Made by a program: the position numbers and the translations under genes. Below are positions 8,031 to 18,921 of a stretch of DNA of 64,000 bases, piece after piece (position 1 is the stretch's first letter; each line of letters begins with the position of its first letter). Origin of the DNA: Hyphomicrobiaceae bacterium (GTDB lineage Bacteria; Pseudomonadota; Alphaproteobacteria; Rhizobiales; Devosiaceae); NCBI GenBank assembly GCA_020638065.1, contig JACKJG010000004.1, positions 124,001-188,000 on the forward strand, read 5' to 3'. The notes under the pieces were generated by a model. That model was not told the origin of the DNA. It searched no databases and saw only the letters and a list, made by a program, of their open reading frames with translations.

Positions 8031-8555
8031 TCACCAGACGTCGGGGACCGGCAAGCCGTTGCGGATTTCGTTCAACCGCCGTGCCGTTCCGCGCGACATT
8101 TCATCGGGCAATTGGTCAAGCGGGAACCATTTTCGCTCGGCGATCTCGAAATCGGGCTTCAGCACCGCGACCTGTTCGAACTCTGCGCAAACATAGACCA
8201 AAACATGATCGCGATCCGACAGGATATTGTTCAGAAAAACGCCATGCAGTTTCGGCGCTGCGGTCAGCCGAAAGCCGGTTTCTTCCTCGACCTCGCGATA
8301 CGCGGCATTTGAGGCCGTTTCGCCCGGTTCGACGCCGCCGCCCGGAAAATGCCATCCCGGCAGGTAAGTATGGCGAATGAGAAGCACTTCACCGTCGCGG
8401 ATCATCACCGCACGCACGCCCAGCGTGATGCGGCGAAAAACCCCGACAGAAAACAGAAACAGTCTGGTGCGCAGCCTCTGCCATGCTGATAATGAGCGGT
8501 ACGCCGTCACATCCTCTTCGGGTTGATGATTGCTCTTGATCTTTTGCGGCTGCAT
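8031..8555 (-). CDS. Nudix hydrolase
   Basis: A 174-residue Nudix protein with a perfect Nudix box (GGGVEPGETASNAAYREVEE then ETGF) in the middle of the sequence. An N-terminal hydrophobic segment (LFLFSVGVFRRITLGV) precedes the domain. Such proteins hydrolyse nucleoside diphosphate derivatives, and the substrate here cannot be told. The start at 8555 (MQPQKIK) is chosen because the longer reading from 8651 has cysteine/histidine-rich non-conserved residues and overlaps the divergent phosphoesterase gene at 8600. Confidence 0.85.
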   Translation of the reverse strand: MQPQKIKSNHQPEEDVTAYRSLSAWQRLRTRLFLFSVGVFRRITLGVRAVMIRDGEVLLIRHTYLPGWHFPGGGVEPGETASNAAYREVEEETGFRLTAAPKLHGVFLNNILSDRDHVLVYVCAEFEQVAVLKPDFEIAERKWFPLDQLPDEMSRGTARRLNEIRNGLPVPDVW

Positions 8556-8599
8556 GTCAGACCTTTGGGAATGGGCGCACTTGTGGCAATGGACTTTCG

Positions 8600-9490
8600 A
8601 TGACCCTGATCGCGCACATATCCGACGTTCATCTTTCACCGCTACCCGCAATACGCATTTCCCAGCTCCTGAACAAGCGCGCGACAGGTTACCTCAACTG
8701 GCGGCTCAAGCGTGGCGACCGGATGAGCGTGGATTCGCTCGAACAATTGATGCTGCATATGCAGCGTATGAACCCCGACTTCATCGCCCTGACCGGCGAC
8801 CTGATCAATCTTGGTTTGCCTGACGAAATCCGGGCCGCCCACGAATGGTTGCAATGGCTGGCACCCGCCGAGCGCCTCTGCATCTCGCCGGGAAACCACG
8901 ACGCCTATGTGCGCACCGCGCTGCCCGAAGCGATTGAAGTTTATGGGAAATACATGTCCGGCGAGACCCTCGATTCCGAAGCGTTCCCATTCGTGCGCCG
9001 CGTCAACGAAGTTGCCATCATCTCCTGCTCCAGCGCCGTCGCAACGCCCCCGTTCATCGCTGCGGGCTATTTCGACAAGGCGCAGGCCGATAGACTGGCG
9101 CGCATTCTCAAGCTCATGGGTGATGCCGGCTATTTCCGCATCATCATGATCCATCACCCCCCTTGCAGGGACGTCGAGGTTCGCCCGCAGGCCCAGCTTT
9201 TCGGTGCAGACCGTTTCCGCAAGGTGGTTTACGCCCAGGGCGCTGAACTCATTCTGCACGGGCACACGCACAATTCTTCGATCCACCAGATCGAAGGACC
9301 GAAAAAGCCGGTGCCGGTGATCGGCGTCGCCTCCGCTTCCTCGCAAATCGGCAGCCATCAGGCGCCGGCACGCTACAATCTGTTCCAGATCCACAAGCCC
9401 GGCGACGAATGGTCCTGCACCATGCGTGAATATGGCTTTCAGCGGCTGGGCGAGGAAATCGTGCAGCGCATGCAATTGCGCGTTCATTGA
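8600..9490 (+). CDS. Calcineurin-like metallophosphoesterase
   Basis: A 296-residue enzyme of the binuclear metallophosphoesterase superfamily, close to the cAMP phosphodiesterase/Icc-like branch. All metal motifs are visible: ISDVHL (D-x-H), TGDLIN (GD), SPGNHD (GNHD), MIHHPP and LHGHTHN. The substrate is unknown. It ends one base before the start of murL and probably shares an operon with murL and murD2. That placement hints at, but does not show, a role in cell-wall or UDP-sugar metabolism. Confidence 0.88.
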   Translation: MTLIAHISDVHLSPLPAIRISQLLNKRATGYLNWRLKRGDRMSVDSLEQLMLHMQRMNPDFIALTGDLINLGLPDEIRAAHEWLQWLAPAERLCISPGNHDAYVRTALPEAIEVYGKYMSGETLDSEAFPFVRRVNEVAIISCSSAVATPPFIAAGYFDKAQADRLARILKLMGDAGYFRIIMIHHPPCRDVEVRPQAQLFGADRFRKVVYAQGAELILHGHTHNSSIHQIEGPKKPVPVIGVASASSQIGSHQAPARYNLFQIHKPGDEWSCTMREYGFQRLGEEIVQRMQLRVH

Positions 9491-9491
9491 C

Positions 9492-10820
9492 ATGGGTGGC
9501 GTCAAGTTTGTCATCCATCGCCCGAATTACGATCCGGACGCCCGCACCGCGGTATTCACTTATACGCTCGGCGAATACCCATTTGCCGAAACGCTGCAAT
9601 TCGACAGTGATTGGCCGCTAGCCCAAGATGCCGCAACTGGCCTCGACCCGCTTTTGAACATCGCGGCGGCTGTTCTTGGCGCCTCCTATTTCAAGCTGCT
9701 CGCACCCGTCGAGATCGTGTCCGAAGTGCCCTTGCCGCGTGCAGGCATCCGGCTCGTCGAAGATGTCTACACAAACGGGCTGGGCGAATTCTACGCCCGC
9801 AACGATCTGAAACGCTTCGGCCAGCTCTCCGTTCAAATCGCGGAAACTTCGCCCGCCGCAACTGCGCCCGCGAACGTGAATGGGCCTGCACTGCTTTTGA
9901 TCGGAGGCGGAAAGGACTCCCTTTCAAGCGCGCAAATTCTCGAAGCGCTCGGCGAGCCGTTCACCCCGTTCGCCGTTAATCCCAAGGGACCAATTCTCGC
10001 CTCCATGGATGCACTTGGCCGAAAGCCACTCCATGTCACACGGCAGATTGACTCACGCCTTCTCGAACTCAACACATCGCCGGGCACTTACAATGGTCAC
10101 GTGCCGTCAACGGCGATGAACATGTGCATCGCAGCCATCTCGGCCCGCTTGTTCGGTTTCTCGAAGATCGTCCTTTCCAACGAACACTCAGCCAGTGAAG
10201 GCAACCGGCCGTTCGACGGCCGGCTGGTCAATCACCAGCATTCGAAAAGCCTTGGCTTCGAACGCCTGTTTGCCGAGATGCTGGCAGAAACGGCACCCGA
10301 ATTGACGGCCTTCTCCCTGCTGCGCCCGTTCTCCGAAGCCAAAATCGCTGAAATCTTTGCCCGCGAAACCCGCTTCGATCTCGCCTTTTCGAGCTGCAAT
10401 CGCAATTTCCGTATCGCGGGGCACGACGGCGACCTCTGGTGTTGCGATTGCCCGAAATGCCGCTTCGTCTTCCTCATCCTCGCACCGCACATGCCAAAAG
10501 ACCGCCTGACGTCGATCTTTGGCAGGAACCTTCTTGATGATCCAAGCCAGATCGATGGATTCCGCGAATTGTGCGGCCTGACCGGTCAGAAGCCGTGGGA
10601 ATGTGTTGGCGAGATCATGGAAGCGGCCTCGGCGCTGCACCGTCTTGGCATGGATCAAGAATGGCGCAACGATTGTGTGATTCAAACGCTTTGCCCCGAA
10701 CTGGTGTCGCGCTACGGGCAGAAATCGCTGGACGATGGATGGCATTCGGCTATGCAAACAGCACACGAACATGCTCTGCCCGAAACGTGGGCTGAAAGAG
10801 TGATTGAATATGCCGATTGA
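9492..10820 (+). CDS. murL: UDP-MurNAc-L-Ala-L-Glu epimerase (MurL)
   Basis: MurL epimerises the terminal L-glutamate of UDP-MurNAc-L-Ala-L-Glu to D-glutamate. The reaction is known from the Xanthomonas MurD2-MurL pathway, which bypasses glutamate racemase. The 442-residue protein shows an ATP-pyrophosphatase-like loop (LLIGGGKDSLSS, about residue 137), the STAMNMCIAAISARLFGF segment, SNEHSASEGN, and a cysteine-rich WCCDCPKCRFVFLILAPH region. The start at 9492 (MGGVKF) sits just after the phosphoesterase stop. Its 3' end overlaps murD2 by 11 bases. The adjacent MurD2-type ligase is the strongest support. Confidence 0.88.
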   Translation: MGGVKFVIHRPNYDPDARTAVFTYTLGEYPFAETLQFDSDWPLAQDAATGLDPLLNIAAAVLGASYFKLLAPVEIVSEVPLPRAGIRLVEDVYTNGLGEFYARNDLKRFGQLSVQIAETSPAATAPANVNGPALLLIGGGKDSLSSAQILEALGEPFTPFAVNPKGPILASMDALGRKPLHVTRQIDSRLLELNTSPGTYNGHVPSTAMNMCIAAISARLFGFSKIVLSNEHSASEGNRPFDGRLVNHQHSKSLGFERLFAEMLAETAPELTAFSLLRPFSEAKIAEIFARETRFDLAFSSCNRNFRIAGHDGDLWCCDCPKCRFVFLILAPHMPKDRLTSIFGRNLLDDPSQIDGFRELCGLTGQKPWECVGEIMEAASALHRLGMDQEWRNDCVIQTLCPELVSRYGQKSLDDGWHSAMQTAHEHALPETWAERVIEYAD

Positions 10821-12096
10821 AGGCCCCGTTTTGCTTTACGGAGCCGGCCGCGAAGGCCGCTCGACCCGCAAGTTCATTGCCGAAATCCTGCCCGGCGCCG
10901 AAGTGGATGTCGTCATCGACAAGGGTGTCGCCGATATTGATGGTACAACCCAGATCCACATTGCAGAACTTCCTTCTCTGCTGCGCAATGGCCGCTACAA
11001 GACAATCGTCAGGTCGCCGGGGGTCTCGATCTACAAGACCGAGCTGGTTCTGGCCCGCGAACTGGGCGTCAACATCACCACTAACGTCAATCTCTGGGGT
11101 GAATACAAGCGCGGCGACCGTAGGGTGATCGCCATCACCGGCACCAAGGGCAAGAGCACCACCACCAAACTGATCTGGACCATGCTCAAGGCCGCCGGGA
11201 TCGATGCCGGGCTGGCCGGGAATATCGGCGTGCCGCTGCTCGATGCGGAACTGCACGACGTGATGGTGCTGGAACTTTCCTCGTTCCAATGCTCGGATCT
11301 GACCCTGAACCCCGATTTCATCGGCATCACCAGCCTGTTTCCAGAACACATCGATTGGCACCAGAGCGCGGAGAACTATTTCCGCGACAAGCTGAACCTG
11401 TTCCGCCGCACCAAACCCTATCAGGCCGCCATTACCTTGCAGGTCGCGAACCATCCCGCATTGCCGCAGCCCAACAACGATTATGTGCATCGGCTACCCG
11501 AGCTTGATCCCGGTCTTGTCCTGCGTATGTCCGAAGCGGCAAGCCAGTCACAACTGATCGGCGCCCACAATTTCGAGAATGCCAAACTTGCGGCCCGCAT
11601 CGCTATGGGTGCCGGCGCTGACGAAACGGCCATTCTCGAAGGCATCCGCACTTTCGAGCCATTGCGCCACCGGCTACAGCGCGTCAGCGTTGGCGCCAAG
11701 TCCTTCGTCAACGATTCCATCGCGACCAACCCCGAAGCGACAAAGGCGGCCATCAATTCGTTTCCCGGCGGCAAGGTGCATGTGATTATCGGCGGCTATG
11801 ATCGCGGTCAGGACTACGACGACCTCAGCCGCTTCCTGACCCACGCTGACGTTGCCGCCGTCTGGTTTCTGCCCGACACTGGCCACCGCATCGCGAAGTG
11901 CCTCGAAGGTGCCAGCCTGCCCTTCGATCTGCACCTGCCGGAAAACCTCGAGCAGGTCTTTGCCGAACTTTCGAAAGCGCCCGACAGTTTCGATACCCTG
12001 ATCCTCTCCCCGGGCGCGCCGTCGTACAATCAGTTCGACAATTTCGAGCAGCGCGGCGACCGGTTCCTGGAATTCGCCGAGAAATATTTCGGGTGA
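10810..12096 (+). CDS. murD2: UDP-N-acetylmuramoyl-L-alanine--L-glutamate ligase (MurD2 type)
   Basis: A 428-residue Mur ligase. The central domain has the P-loop ITGTKGKSTTTKL (about residue 114), followed by ELSSFQCSDL, the NPDFIGITSLFPEHIDWH metal/ATP region, and the C-terminal VNDSIATNPEATKAAI and IIGGYDRGQDYDDL motifs of MurD. Canonical MurD adds D-Glu. Partners of MurL instead add L-Glu, which is how I assign it from context. The ATG at 10810 is preferred over a TTG two codons earlier. It overlaps murL by 11 bases, so the pair is translationally coupled. Confidence 0.87.
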   Translation: MPIEGPVLLYGAGREGRSTRKFIAEILPGAEVDVVIDKGVADIDGTTQIHIAELPSLLRNGRYKTIVRSPGVSIYKTELVLARELGVNITTNVNLWGEYKRGDRRVIAITGTKGKSTTTKLIWTMLKAAGIDAGLAGNIGVPLLDAELHDVMVLELSSFQCSDLTLNPDFIGITSLFPEHIDWHQSAENYFRDKLNLFRRTKPYQAAITLQVANHPALPQPNNDYVHRLPELDPGLVLRMSEAASQSQLIGAHNFENAKLAARIAMGAGADETAILEGIRTFEPLRHRLQRVSVGAKSFVNDSIATNPEATKAAINSFPGGKVHVIIGGYDRGQDYDDLSRFLTHADVAAVWFLPDTGHRIAKCLEGASLPFDLHLPENLEQVFAELSKAPDSFDTLILSPGAPSYNQFDNFEQRGDRFLEFAEKYFG

Positions 12097-12105
12097 GTTC
12101 GAGGC

Positions 12106-12123
12106 CCCCGGTCAAGTCCGGGG
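12106..12123. repeat. Short palindromic unit after murD2
   Basis: CCCCGG, six bases, CCGGGG. It sits 10 bases after the murD2 stop and could act as a weak 3' hairpin, but no T-run follows. Similar CCCCGG-TCAAGT-CCGGGG units are frequently scattered in alphaproteobacterial intergenic regions. Confidence 0.4.
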
Positions 12124-12197
12124 CAGCGCGAAGATTGCGCGCACTTGTCAATTCGCTGCACCGTCCCGGCCGCACAGTCGGGACCCTAAAGCAACGT

Positions 12198-12288
12198 CGT
12201 CATTGCGAGCAAGTGAAGTGAGCGCGGCAATCCAGAATGCTCAAGCGGCACGATTTCTGGATTGCTTCGGCTACGCCTCGCAATGACG
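12198..12288. repeat. Imperfect long palindrome of the intergenic CGTCATTGCGAG family
   Basis: A 12-base arm CGTCATTGCGAG (12198-12209) pairs exactly with CTCGCAATGACG (12277-12288). Inner arms GGCAATCCAG and CTGGATTGC also pair, giving a roughly 90-base hairpin. This sequence family is a widespread extragenic repeat in many bacterial genomes. It lies between convergent murD2 and mce. No gene is seen in it. Confidence 0.7.
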
Positions 12289-12296
12289 GATCGGTC

Positions 12297-12703
12297 CTAT
12301 CCCGCGACCTCTTCCAGCTCGATCAGCGTGCCGTCGAAGTCCTTCGGGTGGAGAAAAAGCACCGGAAGCCCGTGCGCCCCGATTCGTGGCTTCCCATCGC
12401 CCAGAACCCGCGCACCTAGCTGAATCAGTTTCTCGGCGGCCGCCCGTATGTCACTGACTTCAAAGCACATATGGTGAATGCCGCCAGATGGGTTCTTTTC
12501 CAGAAACCCCTTGATCGGCGAATTTTCGCCCAAGGGGTGAAGCAGTTCCACCTTGCTGTTGGAAAGATTCACGAAAACCACCGTCACCCCATGCTCGGGC
12601 AGGTCCTGCGGCGCGCTGACCTCCGCGCCAAGCCCATCGCGGTATCTTGCCACCGCCGCATCGAGATTCGGCACCGCAATGGCGACATGGTTGAGACGGC
12701 TGA

Positions 12704-12707
<4 letters not shown>
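12297..12707 (-). CDS. mce: Methylmalonyl-CoA epimerase
   Basis: A 136-residue VOC-fold metalloenzyme interconverting (2S)- and (2R)-methylmalonyl-CoA in propionate assimilation. The first metal ligand motif is at the N-terminus (LNHVAIAVPNLDAAV), the second at SGGIHHMCFEV, and the last near PKDFDGTLIELEEV. Length and motifs match the family. It overlaps the start of the upstream scpA gene's stop by 4 bases and is the last gene of the leftward pcc operon. Confidence 0.94.
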
Positions 12708-14838
<2,131 letters not shown>

Positions 14839-14842
<4 letters not shown>

Positions 14843-16884
14843 ACGTCTTCAAACTCCATGATCACGTCGTCCACGGCCAGAACCGAGCCGACCACCGCTT
14901 TGATGAGCAGCACTTTGGCGCGCTTTTCCGCCTTAAGGACATTTTCCATCTTCATCGCTTCGACCACCGCCAGCGTCTGGCCTTCCTCGACCACATCGCC
15001 CTCGTTGACGTCGAGCCGGACCACCTGCCCCGGCATCGGGCACAACAGGAATTGCGACATATCGGGCGCCAGCTTGACCGGCATAAGCGCCATCAGATCG
15101 GCGACATGCGGCCTCAGAACGTCCACATTGAGATCGGCCCCGAGCGTCCGGACCCGAAAGCCCATCGTCCGCCGGTCGATCTTCATGATCAGCGATTGAT
15201 CATTATCGAAAAAGGCATAGGCGATCCGGTCGCTCTTTTCGTAAGGCATGCCGAAACTGACTTCGATCACTTCGTCCGAACCCGGCTGGGTCACGCTTGC
15301 CGAACTGGGCGTGTCTGGCGCAGGCCCACTAAGATGTATGTCGAACCGGTCTTCGCCAATCAGCGCCGAGCGCCTGCTGAGGTCGGCGACAAGCCCCCCG
15401 CCATCAAGCTCTCCATTTTTCTGCCCTTGCGCCGCGCGCCGGTCGATCTCGTCCATATAGCGAAGCGCCACCGCCGCGACGGCGATCTTCATCCGCTCGT
15501 CTTCGGAAAGGTCCGCGCCGGTGAACCCATCCGGGAATTCCTCTGCAATATAACCCGTCGTCAGGCGGCCCTCTTTGAACCGATCCTGCCGCATGACCGC
15601 GGAAAGGAACGGCAGATTGTGCCCAACGCCTTCCACCTCGAACTGGTCAAGTGCCCGCGCCATCGCCGCGATGGCCCGGTCGCGCGTCGGTGCCCAGGTG
15701 CAGAGTTTGGCGATCATCGGGTCATAGAAGGTCGAAATCTCGCCGCCCTCATAAACGCCGGTATCGTTGCGCACGATCACCTCGTCATCCTCGTCTCCCT
15801 GCGGCGGTTGATAGCGGGTCAGCCGCCCGACCGAAGGCAGGAAATTGCGATAGGGATCTTCGGCATAAAGCCGGCTTTCGATGGCCCAGCCGTTCAGCGT
15901 GATATCGGATTGCTTGATCGTCAGCTTCTCGCCTGACGCAACCCTTAGCATCTGCTCGACCAGATCGAGCCCGGTGATCAGTTCGGTCACCGGATGTTCA
16001 ACCTGCAGCCGCGTGTTCATCTCGAGGAAATAGAAGTTCTTGTCGCCATCAACGATGAATTCGACCGTCCCAGCGCTTGTGTAGCCCACCGCCTTGGCCA
16101 GCGCCACCGCCTGCTCGCCCATCGCCTTGCGCGTTGCTTCATCAAGGAACGGCGACGGCGCTTCTTCGATGACCTTCTGGTTGCGCCGCTGGATCGAACA
16201 TTCGCGCTCGCCGAGATAGACGCCGTTGCCATGGCTGTCGCAAAGCACCTGAATCTCGATATGACGCGGGTTGGTCACGAATTTCTCGATGAAGATGCGG
16301 TCATCGCCAAAACTCGATGCCGCCTCGGACTTCGAGCGCTCGAACCCTTCGCGCGCTTCCGCATCATTCCAGGCGATGCGCATGCCCTTACCGCCGCCGC
16401 CTGCAGACGCCTTGATCATCACCGGATAGCCGATCTCGTTGGAGATCTTCACCGCTTCGGCGGCATCCGCGATCAACCCCATATAGCCGGGCACCGTCGA
16501 GACATTCGCGTCCGCCGCAATCTTCTTCGAGGTGATCTTGTCGCCCATCGCTTCGATGGCCCCAACCGGCGGCCCGATGAAAGTTACGCCGGCTTTGCCC
16601 AAAGCCTCGCAAAAACCCGCATTCTCGCTGAGGAACCCGTAGCCGGGATGCACACCCTCGGCGCCCGTCTCCTTGCAGGCCGCGATGATCTTGTCGGCCA
16701 CAAGATAGCTCTCCGATGCCGGTGACCCGCCGATATGCACCGCCTCATCGGCCATTTGCACGTGCAGCGCCTGCTTATCCGCATCCGAGTAAACCGCCAC
16801 CGTTTGAATGCCCATCTCGCGCGCGGTCTTGATGACCCGGCAGGCGATTTCACCGCGATTGGCAATCAGGATTTTCTTGAACAT
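14839..16884 (-). CDS. pccA: Propionyl-CoA carboxylase, biotin-containing alpha subunit
   Basis: A 681-residue protein. The biotin carboxylase half includes FKKILIANRGEIACRVIKTA, the ATP-grasp loop KASAGGGGKGMRIAW, the EKFVTNPRHIEIQVLCD stretch and EMNTRLQVEHPVTE. It is followed by the PCC BT linker and a C-terminal biotinyl domain with the biotin-acceptor EAMKMEN near residue 646. With PccB it carboxylates propionyl-CoA to (S)-methylmalonyl-CoA. Length is normal and the frame is intact, unlike pccB upstream. Gene order pccB, small membrane protein, pccA, scpA, mce indicates one operon. Confidence 0.96.
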
Positions 16885-16897
16885 TCGCCCCTACCCC

Positions 16898-17275
16898 TCA
16901 GAAAAACATCGCCCCGGCGCCGCAAAGCACCATGACGAGAAAAATGGTCCATTGCGGCATGTCTTTCAGGCCCATCCGCTGCCAGATGGCGACGCCGAGA
17001 ATAAGAATGCCAATCAACCCGCTCACGATCGTGGACTGCACTCCCAACATCCAGGCCGACGGATAAAGCGCCGCCAGCGCATAGCCGATCGCAATCGCAG
17101 CAATCGTGATCGTCGCGATGTGCCAGACGAAGAAGAGCACGTATTTCGGCATTTTTTTCAGGTCAGAACCGAACAAGGCCGGCACGATCTGCCCGCCACC
17201 GACAAAGGTGTGAATGCCCCAGCTCACCGCCGAAACCAGCGCGGCAGCCCAAAGCCATGTCGTGTTGAGGATCAT
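16898..17275 (-). CDS. Hypothetical four-helix membrane protein inside the pcc operon
   Basis: A 125-residue protein with about four transmembrane segments (residues roughly 5-22, 44-66, 77-96 and 103-122) and short polar loops. It begins 9 bases after the pccB stop and ends 13 bases before pccA, so it is almost surely cotranscribed with propionyl-CoA carboxylase. I do not recognise a named family. A role in propionate entry or membrane adaptation would be guesswork. The frame is clean although the adjoining pccB is disrupted. Confidence 0.75.
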   Translation of the reverse strand: MILNTTWLWAAALVSAVSWGIHTFVGGGQIVPALFGSDLKKMPKYVLFFVWHIATITIAAIAIGYALAALYPSAWMLGVQSTIVSGLIGILILGVAIWQRMGLKDMPQWTIFLVMVLCGAGAMFF

Positions 17276-17284
17276 GGGGTCACC

Positions 17285-18802
17285 TCACAGCGGAATATTG
17301 TCGTGTTTCTTGGGCGGCAGGTCCTGCTTCTTGTTCTTGAGCGTTCGGAAGGCCCGGGAGACGCGGCGGCGGGTATTGTGCGGCATGATCACGTCGTCGA
17401 TGAACCCGCGCTCGGCGGCGACAAATGGATTGGCGAAGCGGTCTTCATAATCCTTGGTGCGCTTGGCGATCTTGCCGGCATCCCCGAGTTCGGACCGGTA
17501 GAGGATCCGACTGCCCCCTTGGCGCCCATCACCGCGATTTCCGCCGACGGCCAGGCATAATTCGACGTCGGCCCGATGCTTGAGGCCATCACGTCATAGG
17601 CGCGCCATAGGCCTTGCGGGTAATCACTGTGACCTTGGGCACCGTCGCCTCGGCATAAGCGAACAGGAGCTTGCCCCATGCTTGATGATGCCGTAGTTCT
17701 GCAAGCGCCGGGCAGAAAACCGCACGTCGACCAGGGTCAGGCGATCGGAATGTTGAACGTATCGCAGAAACGGACGAACCGCGCCGCCTTCTTGGACGAA
17801 TTGATGTCGAGCACCCCTGGCCAGAACCATCGGCTGGTTGGCGACGACGCCAACTGTCTCGCCATCGAGCCGGATGAACCCGGTCAGGATATTATTGCGG
17901 ATGCTCGCGCTGGATTTCGAGAAAGTCGCCCTCATCGGCGAGCTTGAGAATGACCTCTTCATGTCATAGGGCATGCTGGCTGAGGCCGGAAAATGATCGT
18001 ATCAAGACTATCCTCGCGGCGGTCGAACGGATCGCGGGGTCGGTAGGCTCGAGCCTTTTCACGCGCGCGCGGAGCGGCAGGAAATCGATAAGCCGCCGGA
18101 CCTCGAGCAGAACCTCGATATCATTGTCGAATGCGGCGTCGGCGACCGAGCTTTTCTGGTGGTGGGAGGCGCCCCCAGTTCCTCAGCGGTGACATCTCGT
18201 TGGTGACCGTCTTGACCACGTCCGGGCCGGTCACGAACATGTAGGAACCGTCGCGCACCATATAGATGAAATCGGTCATGGCCGGCGAACAGACGGCCCC
18301 GCCCGCGCATGGACCCATGATCACCGGAAATCTGCGGCACCGCGCCTGGAGGCCATCAGGATTGCGCAGGAACACGTCGGCATAGCTGCCAGCGAGGACA
18401 CGCCCTCCTGAATGCGGCGCCACCACCATCGTTGAGCCCGATGATCGGCGCGCCGTTCTGCACCGCCAGTTCCATGACCTTTTGCAGATCTTCTGGCATG
18501 GGTTTCCGAAAGCGACCCGCCAAACACGGTGAAATCCTTGCGAGAACACATAGACCTGCTGTCCATTGATCGTGCCCAGCCGGTGACCACGCCATCGCCG
18601 GGGATCAATTGTTCCTGCATGCCGAATTCTGGTGCCAGATGGGTGACGAATATGTCGGTATTCTTCGAAGGAATTGTCGTCGAGCAGAACGGCTGCCGCC
18701 GCGCGCCGTCAATTTGCCCTTCGAATGCTGCGTATCGACGCGCCGCTACGCCCAACTGCGCCGATTGCCGGCGCCTCGAGTGCCTGGAAGAATCTCTTGC
18801 AT
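17285..18802 (-). pseudogene. pccB: Propionyl-CoA carboxylase beta subunit, reading frame broken by many indels (probably sequence error)
   Basis: Carboxyltransferase subunit of propionyl-CoA carboxylase. Conserved protein segments are found in sequence but in shifting frames: start MQEIL at 18802, then FVTHLAPEFGMQEQLIPGDG, DFTVFGGSLSETHA, MGPCAGGA, TDFIYMVRDGSYMFVTGPDV, GNILTGFIRLDGETVGVVAN, NYAWPSAEIAVMGAKGAV and an intact C-terminus ending KKHDNIPL at 17285. Frames change at least every 100 or so bases. Checked cases are a missing base near 17507 and another near 17601. Total span (1518 bases) is close to a normal 510-codon gene. Segments between indels stay conserved, which fits raw-read error better than gene decay. 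Function is essential to the operon, so I expect the real gene is intact. Confidence 0.85.
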
Positions 18803-18882
18803 GCCGATGCCCTCACTATCGCGATGCCCGACCCCAGCCGTTCGGACAAAATCAGGCGAGACAGGAAAGTGGACCTGTTACA

Positions 18883-18921
18883 TTTGCAAAACCGCACCAG
18901 AACTTGTGGATTTTGTAAAAT
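18883..18921. promoter_or_regulatory. Candidate PccR boxes between pccB and pccR
   Basis: TTTGCAAA at 18883-18890 and the palindromic ATTTTGTAAAAT at 18910-18921 lie between the divergent pccB and pccR starts. TTTGCAAA-type elements are the reported recognition sequence of short-chain fatty acyl-CoA regulators such as PccR and RamB. The second box overlaps the pccR ATG. This stretch lies in the poorly resolved part of the sequence, so exact bases may be wrong. Confidence 0.5.
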
